In this document: positions 1 through 9,681 of the stretch, piece after piece | Numbering within the stretch: position 1 is the stretch's first letter | Layout of the letters: the number at the start of each line of letters is the position of its first letter | Origin: Sphingomonas sp. | GTDB lineage: Bacteria > Pseudomonadota > Alphaproteobacteria > Sphingomonadales > Sphingomonadaceae | Direction: 5' to 3' | Assembly (NCBI RefSeq): GCF_025362505.1 | Contig: NZ_JANYGG010000138.1 | Location: 17,200 to 81,199, forward strand | Length of the DNA: 64,000 nt | Notes under the pieces: generated by a model | Told to the model about the DNA's origin: nothing | Seen by the model: the letters and a program-made list of their open reading frames with translations, nothing else | Database searches by the model: none | Position numbers and translations under genes: made by a program

Positions 1-2
1 GA

Positions 3-1082
3 CCGGCCAGCGCGGCGCGCATCGTCGTTGCCATGTCGGGCGGGGTTGATTCATCGGTCGTCGCCGTGCTCGCCGCGCAGACCGGCGCCGAGGTGATCGG
101 CGTGACGTTACAGCTCTACGATCATGGCGAAGCGGTGAAGCGCTCGGGCTCATGCTGCGCGGGACAGGACATCTACGACGCCAAGACCGTCTGCGACCGG
201 CTCGGCATCGCTCATTATGTGCTCGACTACGAAAGTCGCTTCCGCACCGGCGTGATCGATCGCTTCGCCGACGAATATGCCGCCGGGCGCACCCCGGTCC
301 CCTGTTCGCTGTGCAACCAGGGGGTCAAATTCACCGACCTGATCGGTTTCGCCCGCGAGCTTGGCGCCGACTGCCTCGCCACCGGCCATTATGTCCGCCG
401 CGTGATCGGCGCCGATGGCCGTGCCCAGTTATGGAAGGGGCGCGACCCCGCGCGAGACCAGAGCTATTTCCTCTATGGCACGACCGCTGAGCAACTCGAT
501 TTCCTCCGCTTCCCGCTCGGCGACCTGCCCAAGAGCGAGGTCCGCCGGCTGGCCGAGGAGGCTGGCCTGACCGTCGCCGCCAAGCCCGACAGCCAAGATA
601 TCTGTTTCGTCCCCGACGGCGACTATGCCGGCCTCGTCAAGCGTCTCCGCCCCGAGACGGCCGCGCCCGGAGACATCGTCGACCTTGCCGGCCGCACGCT
701 CGGCCGCCACGACGGCGTCGTCCACTTCACCATCGGCCAGCGCCGCGGGATCGAGATCGGCGGCCAGCCCGTGCCGCTCTACGTCGTCCGGATCGAGCCC
801 GAGTCGCGCCGTCTCGTCGTCGGTCCGCGGGCGGCGTTGGCCGTCTCGGCGGCACGCGTCGAAGGCGTCAACTGGCTTGGTGAAGGCCAGCGCAATGTTA
901 AAGCCAAAGTTCGCTCGCTTGCCCGCACGGTCGAGGCCGAATGGGACGGCGAGTGGCTAAGCTTTCTGGTAAACGAATTTGGCGTGGCACCCGGCCAGTC
1001 GGCGGTCCTTTACGATGAGGAGAGATTGATCGGCGGCGGGACGATCGGTGAAACTCGCGGAACCTTTGCCCGGGCGGCCTGA
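3..1082 (+). CDS. mnmA: tRNA-specific 2-thiouridylase MnmA (5' end outside window)
   Basis: Transfers sulfur to the wobble uridine (U34) of tRNA-Lys, -Glu and -Gln in the cytoplasm, after activating the base with ATP. The PP-loop motif SGGVDSS lies at the very start. The two redox cysteines sit in TPVPCSLCN and in [12 protein letters not shown], the usual positions of the catalytic pair, and GHYVRR and [12 protein letters not shown] are family signatures. The frame is open to the left edge and reads [14 protein letters not shown] there; family members normally start about 15 residues before the PP-loop, so the true start is outside the window and the ATG at 33 is internal. The C-terminal beta-barrel is complete. 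A tRNA-Glu gene, a substrate of this enzyme, lies at 31.2 kb. Confidence 0.95.
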   Translation, partial: PASAARIVVAMSGGVDSSVVAVLAAQTGAEVIGVTLQLYDHGEAVKRSGSCCAGQDIYDAKTVCDRLGIAHYVLDYESRFRTGVIDRFADEYAAGRTPVPCSLCNQGVKFTDLIGFARELGADCLATGHYVRRVIGADGRAQLWKGRDPARDQSYFLYGTTAEQLDFLRFPLGDLPKSEVRRLAEEAGLTVAAKPDSQDICFVPDGDYAGLVKRLRPETAAPGDIVDLAGRTLGRHDGVVHFTIGQRRGIEIGGQPVPLYVVRIEPESRRLVVGPRAALAVSAARVEGVNWLGEGQRNVKAKVRSLARTVEAEWDGEWLSFLVNEFGVAPGQSAVLYDEERLIGGGTIGETRGTFARAA

Positions 1083-1143
1083 CCGCAAGTCTTTCTTAAC
1101 CCTGCTGGCGGCAATTTCCGGTGGCCGAGTGGAGGGCCTAGAA

Positions 1144-1305
1144 ATGTACCAGCTTGCCCGACTGCTGCGCGACCAAAAGGGTGCCAACGCAATCGAATAT
1201 GCGCTGATCGCTGGCCTGATCGCCACCGCCGCGGTATTCGCCATGTCGAACCTCGGCTCCGGTGTGAACAACCTGTATGGCAACGTTTCGAGCAAACTCG
1301 GCTGA
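1144..1305 (+). CDS. Flp-family type IVb pilin, solitary
   Basis: A 53-residue pilin precursor. The short leader MYQLARLLRDQKG is followed by ANAIEYALIAGLIATAA, the Flp signature in which prepilin peptidase cuts after Gly and the glutamate sits at mature position 5. One hydrophobic helix (about residues 15-35) leads into a small polar tail. The ATG at 1144 has a purine-rich GGAGGGCC upstream; a longer in-frame start at 1048 would overlap mnmA and add a non-conserved extension. No tad/cpa assembly genes are in the window, so it depends on a locus elsewhere or is an orphan copy. Confidence 0.88.
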   Translation: MYQLARLLRDQKGANAIEYALIAGLIATAAVFAMSNLGSGVNNLYGNVSSKLG

Positions 1306-2149
1306 TCCGGCGGCGAAAGCCTATTCCCTTGTCGACGTCTTCGGCACCGAGCCGTTCTCGGGCAATCCCCTCCCGGTTATTGCCGACGCCGATGACCTTG
1401 CGACCGAGGACATGCAGCGCATCACCCGCTGGTTCGGTTATTCCGAAACCGCTTTCCTGCTGACACCGACCGATCCCGCCGCCGACTATCGCGTTCGCAT
1501 CTTCACCCTCGACCGCGAACTGCCCTTCGCCGGCCACCCGACGCTCGGTTCATGTCACGCCTGGCTGGCGAGCGGCGGCTTGCCCCGCGACAGCGCCACC
1601 GTCGTCCAGCAATGCGGCGCCGGCCTCGTCTCGCTGCGCCGGTCTGGTGGCACCCTCGCCTTCGCCGCTCCGCCGCTGCTTCGCTCGGGCGCGGTCGCCG
1701 AGGAGGACATCACCGAGATTGTCGATTTCCTGCGCATCGCCCGCAGCGACATCGTCGACGCGCAATGGGTCGACAACGGTCCCGGCTGGGTCGCGGTCCT
1801 GCTCTCCTCGGCCGATGCCGTGCTCGCCCTCGAACCGCCACCGACCTCGTCGCGCCGCATCGAGCTCGGCGTCGTCGGCCCTCATGCGCCGGGCGGACCG
1901 GCGGCGTACGAGGTTCGCTCCTTCTTCAGCGGCCAGCACGGAGCGATCATCGAGGACCCGATCACCGGCAGCCTCAACGCTTCGCTCGCCCAGTGGCTCA
2001 CCCGAAGTGGTCGCTTCACCCCGCCCTACACTGCGCGGCAAGGCACCGCGATCGGACGCAACGGCCGGGTCAGCATCGATCAGGACGCCGACGGCACCAT
2101 TTGGGTCGGCGGCCGCACACTCACGATCGCCTCGGGAAAAATGGCCTAG
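1277..2149 (+). CDS. PhzF-family isomerase/epimerase-like protein
   Basis: A 290-residue member of the PhzF/diaminopimelate-epimerase fold. SLVDVFGTEPFSGNPLPVI near residues 17-35 is the PhzF N-terminal signature, PFAGHPTLGSCHAWL lies around residues 80-95, and the second half carries EDPITGSLNASLAQWL, the repeated half-site of this two-lobed fold. Substrate cannot be read from sequence; only a few members make phenazines, and most bacterial ones are of unknown function. The ATG start overlaps the 3' end of the pilin gene by 29 bp, so co-transcription is likely, though the first 15 residues are not conserved-looking and the start is not certain. It converges with the cation transporter. Confidence 0.85.
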   Translation: MATFRANSADPAAKAYSLVDVFGTEPFSGNPLPVIADADDLATEDMQRITRWFGYSETAFLLTPTDPAADYRVRIFTLDRELPFAGHPTLGSCHAWLASGGLPRDSATVVQQCGAGLVSLRRSGGTLAFAAPPLLRSGAVAEEDITEIVDFLRIARSDIVDAQWVDNGPGWVAVLLSSADAVLALEPPPTSSRRIELGVVGPHAPGGPAAYEVRSFFSGQHGAIIEDPITGSLNASLAQWLTRSGRFTPPYTARQGTAIGRNGRVSIDQDADGTIWVGGRTLTIASGKMA

Positions 2150-3111
2150 CGCGTCTCGGTGAGATGCGACGACAGCATCGTCTCGCGGTCGGTATGCCCC
2201 TCGGGGTCGAGGTGCATCAGTATCTCGGTGTTGGGAAAGCGCCGCTGGAGCTGCTCCTCGGCCGCATCGATCCGGTCATGTGCCTCGCGCACCGTCCACT
2301 CACCCGGCACCCACACGTGGAACTGGACGAAGCGGTGCGTTCCGCTGCTCCGCGTACGCAGATCGTGCAGACCCGCCAGTTCCGGAAACTCGGCGGCGGC
2401 GGCAAGGAATTCGGCGCGTTCGGCCTCGGGCCACTCCTGGTCCATCAGTTGCGACAAGGCATGCCTCGAGCTCGACCACGCCCCCCACGCCAGCCACGCC
2501 GCCAGCAGCAGTCCGAACAGCGCATCGGTCCCGCTGAGGTGCAGATACTGGTCGAGCACCAGCGCGATGATCACCGTGCCGTTGAGCAGCATGTCCGACT
2601 GGTAATGGAGATGGTCGGTAGCAATCGCGACCGATCCAGTCCGCCGCACGACATGCTTCTGGTACATCGTCAGCGCAAGGGTAACGAGGATCGCGACCAA
2701 CGACACGCCGATGCCGAGTTCGGCATGCGACGTCTCGGTGCGATGCAGCAGCCGTTCGACCGATTGCAAGGCGATCGCCACCGCCGACCCGGTAATGATC
2801 ATGACCTGCGCCAGCGCGACCAGCGCCTCGGCCTTGCCATGCCCGAAGCGATGGTCGTGATCGGCCGGCTGCGCCGCGATCCGCACCCCGAACAGCGTCA
2901 CCATGCTGGCGAGCAGGTCGAGCCCGGTGTCGGCCAGGCTGCCGAGCATCGCCATCGACCCCGTCTCGACCGCCGCCCAGCCCTTCAGTCCGAGCAGCAG
3001 CAGCGCCGTCGCCACGCTCGCGAGCGCGGCGCGGGTCGATAGCGACGACCGCTCGTCATGCGCCAGGTGATGATGGCGATGGCCGGGGCCATTTCCGTGA
3101 CCGCCGCTCAC
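2146..3111 (-). CDS. cation diffusion facilitator (CDF) family metal transporter
   Basis: A 321-residue inner-membrane metal/proton antiporter, probably for Zn, Fe, Co or Mn efflux. A histidine-rich start ([11 protein letters not shown]) precedes five to six hydrophobic segments. The two HxxxD/DxxxD-type metal sites are visible as [10 protein letters not shown] in TM2 and in the [19 protein letters not shown] region of TM5, followed by the cytoplasmic ferredoxin-like domain (about residues 215-300) with HxHVWVPG. I chose the GTG at 3111 because it forms a GTGA overlap with the pdxH stop; a longer frame to 3234 would run far into pdxH. The pair is therefore likely translated in a coupled way. 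Confidence 0.9.
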   Translation of the reverse strand: MSGGHGNGPGHRHHHLAHDERSSLSTRAALASVATALLLLGLKGWAAVETGSMAMLGSLADTGLDLLASMVTLFGVRIAAQPADHDHRFGHGKAEALVALAQVMIITGSAVAIALQSVERLLHRTETSHAELGIGVSLVAILVTLALTMYQKHVVRRTGSVAIATDHLHYQSDMLLNGTVIIALVLDQYLHLSGTDALFGLLLAAWLAWGAWSSSRHALSQLMDQEWPEAERAEFLAAAAEFPELAGLHDLRTRSSGTHRFVQFHVWVPGEWTVREAHDRIDAAEEQLQRRFPNTEILMHLDPEGHTDRETMLSSHLTETR

Positions 3112-3686
3112 GGGTAAAGCATTCCTTCGCTCCAGCCCTCGCCGGAACGCGTGAACAGTCGCCGTTCGTGCAGTCGATGTGCGCGGTCGTTCCAAAATTC
3201 GATCCGCTCTGGCGTCACCCGGAATCCCGACCAACGCGGCGGGCGAGGCACGTCCTGGCCCTCGAACCGCTGCTCGACCTCAGCGAACCGCGCTTCGAAC
3301 GTCGCCCGATCGGCCAGCGGGCGCGACTGATCGCTCGCCCAGGCGCCAAGCTTCGACGCGCGGCCACGGCTCGCGAAATAGGCGTCCGCCTCCTCCTCGC
3401 CGACCGCGCCGATCGCGCCCTCGATCCGCACCTGCCGGCGCTGCGACTTCCAGTGGAACAGCAACGCCACATGTGGGTTCGCCGCCAGCTCCCCGCCCTT
3501 GCGGCTGTCGAGATTGGTGTAGAACACGAATCCGTCCGGCCCATGCCCCTTGAGCAGCACCATCCGTACCGACGGTCGCCCCTCGGCATCCGCCGTCGCC
3601 AGCGCCATCGCGTCCGGATCATTGGGCTCGCTCGCCCGTGCCTCGGCGAACCACGCGTCGAACAGGGCGAAGGGGTCATTGGCCAT
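3108..3686 (-). CDS. pdxH: pyridoxine/pyridoxamine 5'-phosphate oxidase
   Basis: FMN-dependent oxidase that makes pyridoxal 5'-phosphate in the cytosol, the last step of PLP synthesis and its salvage. The 192-residue protein has the family landmarks in order: [11 protein letters not shown] (substrate and FMN contacts), [28 protein letters not shown], and the C-terminal [14 protein letters not shown] with RLHER. The length is slightly below the usual 210-220 because of a short N-terminus. It is divergent from dnaJ across about 100 bp and overlaps the downstream CDF transporter by 4 bp. Several PLP enzymes are encoded later in this window. Confidence 0.95.
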   Translation of the reverse strand: MANDPFALFDAWFAEARASEPNDPDAMALATADAEGRPSVRMVLLKGHGPDGFVFYTNLDSRKGGELAANPHVALLFHWKSQRRQVRIEGAIGAVGEEEADAYFASRGRASKLGAWASDQSRPLADRATFEARFAEVEQRFEGQDVPRPPRWSGFRVTPERIEFWNDRAHRLHERRLFTRSGEGWSEGMLYP

Positions 3687-3788
3687 CCTCCAGCCTTACT
3701 CGCCCGCCATGCCGCACCGCAACACGCTTGTCGCCGCGCCCGCGCTGCCCCATCTGGCAGCCGCTGTATTCTCCGCCTAAGGAACCGC

Positions 3789-4742
3789 ATGGACCTATAT
3801 CAACGCCTGGGGATAAAGCGCGGCGCGACCGAGGCCGAGATCAAGAAGGCTTATCGCAGCCTCGCCAAGCAGCTCCACCCCGACCGCAACAAGGACAACC
3901 CGAAAGCCAACGAGCGCTTCAGCCAGGTGACGCACGCCTACGACCTGCTGTCCGACAAGGACAAGCGCGCCCGCTATGACCGTGGCGAGATCGACGAGGA
4001 CGGCAATCCCAAGATGCCGTTCGGTGGCGGCGGCTTCGGCGGCGGCGGCCCGCGCCCCGGCCCCGGCGGCGGCTTTGCCGGAGGTGGCCCCGAGGGTTTC
4101 GACACCGCCCAGGCGGCCGATTTGTCGGACCTGTTCGAGGGCCTGTTCGGCGGTGCCCAGCCCGGCGGCGCGCGCGCCGGCGGCGGCTTCTCGGGTTTCG
4201 GCCGCCGCAGCGCCCCTCCGCCCAAGGGCGCCGACGTCGCCTATCGCCTCAAGGTTCCGTTCGTCGATGCGGCCGCGCTCAAACCGCAACGCGTCACCCT
4301 CGCCGGAGGCAAGACTCTCGATCTAAAGCTTCCCGCCGGGGTCGAGGACGGCGCCAAGATCCGCCTGTCGGGCCAGGGACAGGACGGCGCGGGCGGCAAG
4401 GGCGACGCGATCGTCCAGGTCGAGATCGCCGCCCACCCCTTCTACACCCGCGACGGCGGCAATATCCGTTTGACCCTCCCAGTTACCCTCCCAGAGGCGG
4501 TGCTCGGCGCCAAGGTCAAGGTGCCGACCCCCGACGGCCCGGTGATCCTCTCGATCCCCAAGGGCTCGACCTCGGGCAAGGTCATGCGGCTCAAGGAACG
4601 CGGCTTCACCGACAAGGCCGGCAAGCGCGGCGACGTGCTGATTACGCTGGCGGTCGACCTTCCCGCCGGAGACGCCGCGCTCGAAGCTTTCGCTGCCGAC
4701 TGGACGGCGGCAAGCAACCCACGGGCATCGCTCGGAGTTTGA
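3789..4742 (+). CDS. DnaJ/CbpA-type J-domain co-chaperone
   Basis: A 317-residue Hsp40 that stimulates DnaK. The J domain covers residues 1-70 with the HPD motif at 30-32. A Gly/Phe-rich linker (about 85-145) follows, then the substrate-binding DnaJ C-terminal domain (about 155-310). The cysteine zinc-finger repeats of true DnaJ are absent, so it is of the CbpA type (class II). The ATG at 3789 is preceded by AAGGAACC; a longer frame begins at 3168 but lies antisense to pdxH and adds no recognisable domain. It is followed after 7 bp by the yihY-like gene, so a yihY-fabI operon may begin here. Confidence 0.92.
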   Translation: MDLYQRLGIKRGATEAEIKKAYRSLAKQLHPDRNKDNPKANERFSQVTHAYDLLSDKDKRARYDRGEIDEDGNPKMPFGGGGFGGGGPRPGPGGGFAGGGPEGFDTAQAADLSDLFEGLFGGAQPGGARAGGGFSGFGRRSAPPPKGADVAYRLKVPFVDAAALKPQRVTLAGGKTLDLKLPAGVEDGAKIRLSGQGQDGAGGKGDAIVQVEIAAHPFYTRDGGNIRLTLPVTLPEAVLGAKVKVPTPDGPVILSIPKGSTSGKVMRLKERGFTDKAGKRGDVLITLAVDLPAGDAALEAFAADWTAASNPRASLGV

Positions 4743-4749
4743 CGATCGT

Positions 4750-5808
4750 ATGAAGAGCGTATCTCCCCAGTCGCCCGAGGAACGGCGCAAGCGTCTGGCG
4801 GAACTCAAGGCCAAGTTCGGTAGCGAGGTCGCCGACAAGTTCCGCCCGACCACCACCCCGTGGATCATCACCAAGCGCGTCGCTGTCGGCGTCTATTCGG
4901 ACGGCTTCATCCACGCCGGCAACCTCGCCTATCTCGCTGTCCTCGCGCTATTCCCCTTCTTCATCCTCGCTGCTGCGGTCGCCCATCTGCTCGGCCAGGG
5001 CCAGGACGCGATCCTCACCGTCAACAACGTGCTCCAGCGCCTGCCCCCCAACGTTGCCGACCTGATGCGCGACCCGATCCGCGAAGTGTTGACCGTGCGC
5101 ACCGGCCCGCTGCTGTGGTTCGGCGGGTTTGTCGGCCTGTGGACCGCGGCGAGCTTCGTCGAAACCATCCGCGACATCCTGCGCCGCTCCTACGGCGTCC
5201 AGTATAGCGCGCCTTTCTGGACCTACCGCCTCGGCTCGCTCGCGCTGATCATGGGCGCCGTCCTCCTGATGATGATTGCGCTCGGTGCCTCGGTAGTGCT
5301 CGCCTCGCTCAATCAGGCGGTCGTCGCCTGGTTCCCGTTCGCCAGCGGTCTCGCCAGCAAGCTCGGCTTCTACCGCCTCGCCCCCGCGGTTACGCTCTAC
5401 GGCACTTTCTACTTCCTGTTCCTCGCCCTAACCCCGTCCCGCTACCGCAAGAAAAGCTGCCGCAAATGGCCGGGCGCCCTGTTCGTCACCGTGTGGTGGC
5501 TGGTCGTGGTCGAGCTGCTGCCGCGGATCATCGCCTGGTTCGGCGGCTACCAGAAAACCTACGGCAGCCTCGCCGGAGTCATGGTCGCGCTGATCTTCTT
5601 CTTTTTCGCCGGCCTTGGCGTCACCATCGCCGCCGAGTTGAACGCGGCGCTGGCGGACGCGGGCAGCAAAGCGCTAAGGGGCGAAGTCTATTCGGGACCT
5701 TTCAGCAACGAACTGGAGGTCGAGGAGCCCCAACCTGGGGAGGACATGGCGCCTGAACCGGTGTCGGTCAAATCGGGCGGGGCGGGGTTGAAGGGGAGCG
5801 AAGTATGA
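4750..5808 (+). CDS. YihY/BrkB-family inner-membrane protein
   Basis: A 352-residue polytopic membrane protein of the YihY/virulence factor BrkB family. A charged cytoplasmic N-terminus is followed by about six hydrophobic segments; the family signature AGNLAYLAVLALFPFFILA is near residues 55-75, and GSLAGVMVALIFFFFAGL is the conserved last-helix region. The molecular function of the family is not settled; the old ribonuclease BN label is known to be wrong. The polar tail of about 50 residues is not conserved. The stop overlaps the fabI start (ATGA), so the two are co-translated. Confidence 0.88.
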   Translation: MKSVSPQSPEERRKRLAELKAKFGSEVADKFRPTTTPWIITKRVAVGVYSDGFIHAGNLAYLAVLALFPFFILAAAVAHLLGQGQDAILTVNNVLQRLPPNVADLMRDPIREVLTVRTGPLLWFGGFVGLWTAASFVETIRDILRRSYGVQYSAPFWTYRLGSLALIMGAVLLMMIALGASVVLASLNQAVVAWFPFASGLASKLGFYRLAPAVTLYGTFYFLFLALTPSRYRKKSCRKWPGALFVTVWWLVVVELLPRIIAWFGGYQKTYGSLAGVMVALIFFFFAGLGVTIAAELNAALADAGSKALRGEVYSGPFSNELEVEEPQPGEDMAPEPVSVKSGGAGLKGSEV

Positions 5809-6623
5809 GCGGATTGATGGCGGGCGGCCTGATGAGCGGCAGGCGCGGGCTGATCATGGGCCTCGCCAACGACCGGTCGCTCGCCTGGGGGATTGCCAAG
5901 CACCTTAGCCAGCATGGCGCCGAGCTCGCCTTCGCTTACCAGGGCGAGGCGATCGAGAAGCGCGTCCGCCCGCTCGCCGCCGAGCTCGGCTCCCACCTGC
6001 TGATCGATTGCGACGTGTCCGACATGGCCGCGCTCGACCGCGCGTTCGCCGAATTGAAGACGAAATGGGACAGCCTCGACTTCGTCGTCCACGCCATCGG
6101 CTTCTCCGACAAAAACGAGCTTCGCGGCAAATATGTCGAGACCAGCCTCGACAATTTCCTGATGACGATGAACATCTCGGTCTACAGCTTTGTCGCCGTC
6201 GCCGAGCGCGCCCGCGCGATGATGAAGCCCGGCGGGTCGCTGCTCACCTTGTCCTACTACGGCGCCGAAAAGGTCATTCCCCACTATAACGTGATGGGTG
6301 TCGCCAAGGCCGCGCTCGAAGCCTCGGTCAAATATCTCGCCGCCGACCTTGGTCCCGGCGGCCTGCGCGTCAACGCGATCAGCGCCGGCCCGATCAAGAC
6401 GCTCGCCGCCAGCGGCATCGGTGACTTCCGCTACATCATGAAGTGGAACGAGTATAACAGCCCGCTGCGCCGCAACGTCACCATCGAGGATGTCGGTGGG
6501 GCGGCGCTATACCTGCTCAGCGACCTTGCCAGCGGCGTCACCGGCGAAATCCACCACGTCGATGCGGGGTACAACGTCATCGGCATGAAAGCCGAGGACG
6601 CCCCGGATATCTCGACGGTGTAA
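5805..6623 (+). CDS. fabI: enoyl-[acyl-carrier-protein] reductase (NADH) FabI
   Basis: Reduces trans-2-enoyl-ACP in the last step of each fatty acid elongation cycle. The 272-residue SDR-fold protein shows GLANDRSLAWGIAK for nucleotide binding, and HYNVMGVAKAALEASVKYLA holding the Tyr-x6-Lys pair that separates FabI from classical SDRs. AISAGPIKTLAASGI is the substrate-binding loop that triclosan contacts in other FabIs. The C-terminus GEIHHVDAGYNVIGM is diagnostic. It starts inside the yihY stop and converges with purA, whose stop is 31 bp away. Confidence 0.96.
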   Translation: MSGLMAGGLMSGRRGLIMGLANDRSLAWGIAKHLSQHGAELAFAYQGEAIEKRVRPLAAELGSHLLIDCDVSDMAALDRAFAELKTKWDSLDFVVHAIGFSDKNELRGKYVETSLDNFLMTMNISVYSFVAVAERARAMMKPGGSLLTLSYYGAEKVIPHYNVMGVAKAALEASVKYLAADLGPGGLRVNAISAGPIKTLAASGIGDFRYIMKWNEYNSPLRRNVTIEDVGGAALYLLSDLASGVTGEIHHVDAGYNVIGMKAEDAPDISTV

Positions 6624-6654
6624 CTTTCTCCTCTTCCGCCAGAGCGGGAGGGAC

Positions 6655-7944
6655 TCAACTCGCGAACGGATCCCTTACCAAAATCGTGTCATCACGCTCT
6701 GGCGACGTGCTCACCAGCGCCACCGGGCAGCGGATCAGCTCCTCGATCCGCCGCACATATTTGATCGCCTGGGCCGGCAAGTCGGCCCACGACCGCGCGC
6801 CCGCCGTGATGCCTTCCCAGCCGTCCATTTCCTCATAGATCGGCTCGACCCGCGCCTGGTCCGCCGCGTGCGCCGGGAAATAATCGTACACAGTGTCGCC
6901 GATCCGATACCCCGTGCAGATCTTCACAGTCTCGAACCCGTCGAGCACGTCGATCTTGGTTAGCGCGATACCGGTAATCCCCGACACCGCCGCCGACTGC
7001 CGCACCAGCACCGCATCGAACCAGCCGCAGCGCCGCTTGCGCCCGGTCACGGTCCCGAACTCATGCCCCCGCTCACCAAGCCGCTGCCCGGTCTCGTCCT
7101 CGAGCTCGGTCGGGAACGGCCCGCTGCCGACTCGCGTCGTATAGGCCTTGACGATCCCCAGCACGAAGCCCGCCGCCGACGGCCCCATCCCGCTCCCCGG
7201 CCCAGTCGTCCCGGCAACCGTGTTCGACGAAGTCACGAACGGGTACGTCCCGTGATCGACATCGAGCAATACGCCCTGCGCACCCTCGAACAGGATCCGC
7301 TTGCCGCTGCGCTGTGCCGCGTCGAGGTCGCGCCATACCGGGCGGGCGAATTGCAGGACGAAATCGGCGATGTCGGCGAGGTCGCACTTCAAGCGCGCGC
7401 GATCGATCGGCGGCTCGTTGAACCCGGCGCGCAAGGCATCGTGGTGGGCGCACAGCCGGTCGAGCAGCGGGTCGAGCTGATCGAGATGCGCGAGGTCGCA
7501 CACCCGGATCGCGCGGCGCCCGACCTTGTCTTCGTAAGCCGGTCCGATCCCGCGCCGCGTCGTCCCGATCTTCCCCGCCCCGCTCGCGTCCTCGCGCAAC
7601 GCGTCGAGGTCGCGATGAATCGGCAGGATGAGCGGGCAGGTTTCCGCGACCATCAGCACTTGCGGGGTGATCTCGACCCCCTGCGCCGCCAGCCGCTCGA
7701 CCTCGGCCTTGAGCGCCCACGGGTCGAGCACCACGCCATTGCCGATCACCGATGGCGTGCCGCGCACGATCCCCGACGGCAGCAGCGACAGCTTGTAAAC
7801 CTGGTTGCCGACGACCAGCGTATGCCCGGCATTATGCCCGCCCTGGAAGCGCACCACGACATCGGCCCGGCTGGCGAGCCAGTCGACGATCTTGCCCTTC
7901 CCCTCGTCGCCCCACTGCGCGCCGATGACGGTAACATTTCCCAC
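6655..7944 (-). CDS. purA: adenylosuccinate synthetase
   Basis: Makes adenylosuccinate from IMP, aspartate and GTP, the committed step to AMP. A full-length 429 residues. [12 protein letters not shown] at the N-terminus is the GTP-binding P-loop with its catalytic Asp, [10 protein letters not shown] holds the catalytic His, [21 protein letters not shown] and [14 protein letters not shown] are the usual signatures. An AAGGAATTTTC element lies before the ATG. It appears monocistronic; serA ends about 70 bp upstream. Confidence 0.97.
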   Translation of the reverse strand: MGNVTVIGAQWGDEGKGKIVDWLASRADVVVRFQGGHNAGHTLVVGNQVYKLSLLPSGIVRGTPSVIGNGVVLDPWALKAEVERLAAQGVEITPQVLMVAETCPLILPIHRDLDALREDASGAGKIGTTRRGIGPAYEDKVGRRAIRVCDLAHLDQLDPLLDRLCAHHDALRAGFNEPPIDRARLKCDLADIADFVLQFARPVWRDLDAAQRSGKRILFEGAQGVLLDVDHGTYPFVTSSNTVAGTTGPGSGMGPSAAGFVLGIVKAYTTRVGSGPFPTELEDETGQRLGERGHEFGTVTGRKRRCGWFDAVLVRQSAAVSGITGIALTKIDVLDGFETVKICTGYRIGDTVYDYFPAHAADQARVEPIYEEMDGWEGITAGARSWADLPAQAIKYVRRIEELIRCPVALVSTSPERDDTILVRDPFAS

Positions 7945-8012
7945 GAAAATTCCTTTGATTGCGACGGCGCTCTAGGGGAGCGGGGGGCTGGGGTCAAAGA
8001 TGGGAAAGCCGC

Positions 8013-9596
8013 TCAGAATTTCAGCGGGCGGACCAGCCTGACGCCGGGCAGCGTCTCGACCTTGCGCACCACCTCGGGCCCGACCGGCTCGTCGAGCGAC
8101 AGCAGCAGCACCGCGTCGCCGCCCGCAGCCAGCCGGCCGAGGTGGAACGTGCCGATGTTGATGTTCGCTTCGCCGAGCAGCGTGCCCAGCCGGCCGATGA
8201 ACCCGGGTCGATCCTCGTTGACGATGTACAGCATGTCGCCGACCAGATCGGCTTCGACCTTGACCCCGAACAGTTCGACCAGCCGCGGCGCCGAATTGCC
8301 GAACAGCGTCCCCGCGACCGTCCGCTCTCCCGCCTGGGTGCGCGCCGAAACGCGCAGCAGGGTGTGGTAATCGCCCTCGCGGTCATGGCGCACCTCTCGC
8401 ACGTCGAGCCCGCGCTCCTTGGCCAGCACCGGAGCATTGACCATGTTTACGCTGTCCGAATGGACCCGCATGAACCCGGCGAGCACTGCCCCGGTGATCG
8501 GCTTCGCATTGAGCGCCGCGGCGGCCCCCTCGGTCTCGATTGACAGGCAACCGATGGAGCCATGCGCAAGTTGCCCGACCAGGCTGCCGAGCCTCTCGGC
8601 CAGCGCCATGTATGGCTTCAGCCGCGGCGCCTCCTCGGCCGACAGCGAGGGCATGTTCAGCGCGTTGGTCACCCCGCCGAGCAGCAGATAATCGCTCATC
8701 TGCTCGGCAACCTGGATCGCGACATTGACCTGGGCTTCGCTAGTCGAGGCGCCGAGGTGCGGGGTCGAGATGAAATTCGGAGTTCCGAACAACGGCGAGG
8801 CCTTGGCTGGCTCGCTCTCGAACACGTCGAGCGCCGCGCCACCGACCTGCCCGCTGTCGAGCGCGTCCTTGAGCGCCGCCTCGTCGATCAGCCCGCCACG
8901 CGCACAATTGATGATACGAACACCCTTTTTCGTCTTCGCAATGTTTTCGCGCGACAAGATGTTGCGGGTTTGATCGGTCAACGGCGTGTGCAGCGTGATG
9001 AAGTCGGCGCGGGCGAGCAGCTGGTCGAGTTCGACCTTTTCGACACCAATCTCGATCGCCCGCTCCGGTGTCAGGAACGGGTCGAACGCGACGACCTTCA
9101 TCTTCAGCCCAAGTGCGCGTGAAGCGACGTTCGAACCGATATTGCCCGCCCCGATCAGCCCGAGCGTCTTGCCCGTCACCTCGACCCCCATGAAGCGGTT
9201 CTTCTCCCACTTGCCGGCCTGGGTCGAGGCGTCGGCCTCGGGCAGCTGGCGGGCGAGCGCGAACATCAGCGCGATGGCGTGTTCGGCGGTGGTGATCGAA
9301 TTGCCGAACGGCGTGTTCATTACCACCACGCCGCGCGCGGTCGCAGCCGGAATGTCGATATTGTCGACCCCGATGCCGGCCCGGCCGACGACCTTGAGAT
9401 TGGTCGCTGCCTCGAGAATTTTCGAGGTCACCTTGGTCGACGAGCGGATCGCGAGCCCGTCATACTCACCGATGATCGCGGCCAGTTCCTCGGGCGTCTT
9501 GCCGGTGATTTCGTCGACATGGATGCCGCGCTCGCGAAAGATCGATGCGGCGCGCGGGTCCATGGAATCGGAGATGAGAACTTTGGGGGTGGTCAT
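8013..9596 (-). CDS. serA: D-3-phosphoglycerate dehydrogenase
   Basis: Oxidises 3-phosphoglycerate to 3-phosphohydroxypyruvate, the first step of serine biosynthesis. The 527-residue protein is the long form: catalytic and NAD domains (residues 1-310; GLIGAGNIGSNVASRALG is the Rossmann motif and TPHLGAST the region with the catalytic His), an intervening ASB domain (about 320-440), and a C-terminal ACT domain (about 455-527; EDRPGFIGRLGTLL). The ATG at 9596 (MTTPKVLISD) fits the family start; the frame extends upstream without conserved sequence. It lies 85 bp downstream of serC, in the same direction. Confidence 0.96.
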   Translation of the reverse strand: MTTPKVLISDSMDPRAASIFRERGIHVDEITGKTPEELAAIIGEYDGLAIRSSTKVTSKILEAATNLKVVGRAGIGVDNIDIPAATARGVVVMNTPFGNSITTAEHAIALMFALARQLPEADASTQAGKWEKNRFMGVEVTGKTLGLIGAGNIGSNVASRALGLKMKVVAFDPFLTPERAIEIGVEKVELDQLLARADFITLHTPLTDQTRNILSRENIAKTKKGVRIINCARGGLIDEAALKDALDSGQVGGAALDVFESEPAKASPLFGTPNFISTPHLGASTSEAQVNVAIQVAEQMSDYLLLGGVTNALNMPSLSAEEAPRLKPYMALAERLGSLVGQLAHGSIGCLSIETEGAAAALNAKPITGAVLAGFMRVHSDSVNMVNAPVLAKERGLDVREVRHDREGDYHTLLRVSARTQAGERTVAGTLFGNSAPRLVELFGVKVEADLVGDMLYIVNEDRPGFIGRLGTLLGEANINIGTFHLGRLAAGGDAVLLLSLDEPVGPEVVRKVETLPGVRLVRPLKF

Positions 9597-9681
9597 GATG
9601 TGTTCCTTTGCCGCTCTTCCCTTGCGGGAGAGGGAGGGCCCGCGCCGAATGCGTGGGAGGATGAGGGGTCGCCGCAGCGCG

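Noticed and set aside
1552..3042. 496-codon plus-strand frame
   Set aside because: It is out of frame over PhzF and antisense to the CDF transporter; Arg/His-rich shadow of GC-rich genes.
9610..9660. GC-rich purine/pyrimidine stretch between serA and serC as a terminator
   Set aside because: The CTCTTCCCTTGCGGGAGAGGG hairpin has no T-run and resembles a common sphingomonad intergenic repeat.
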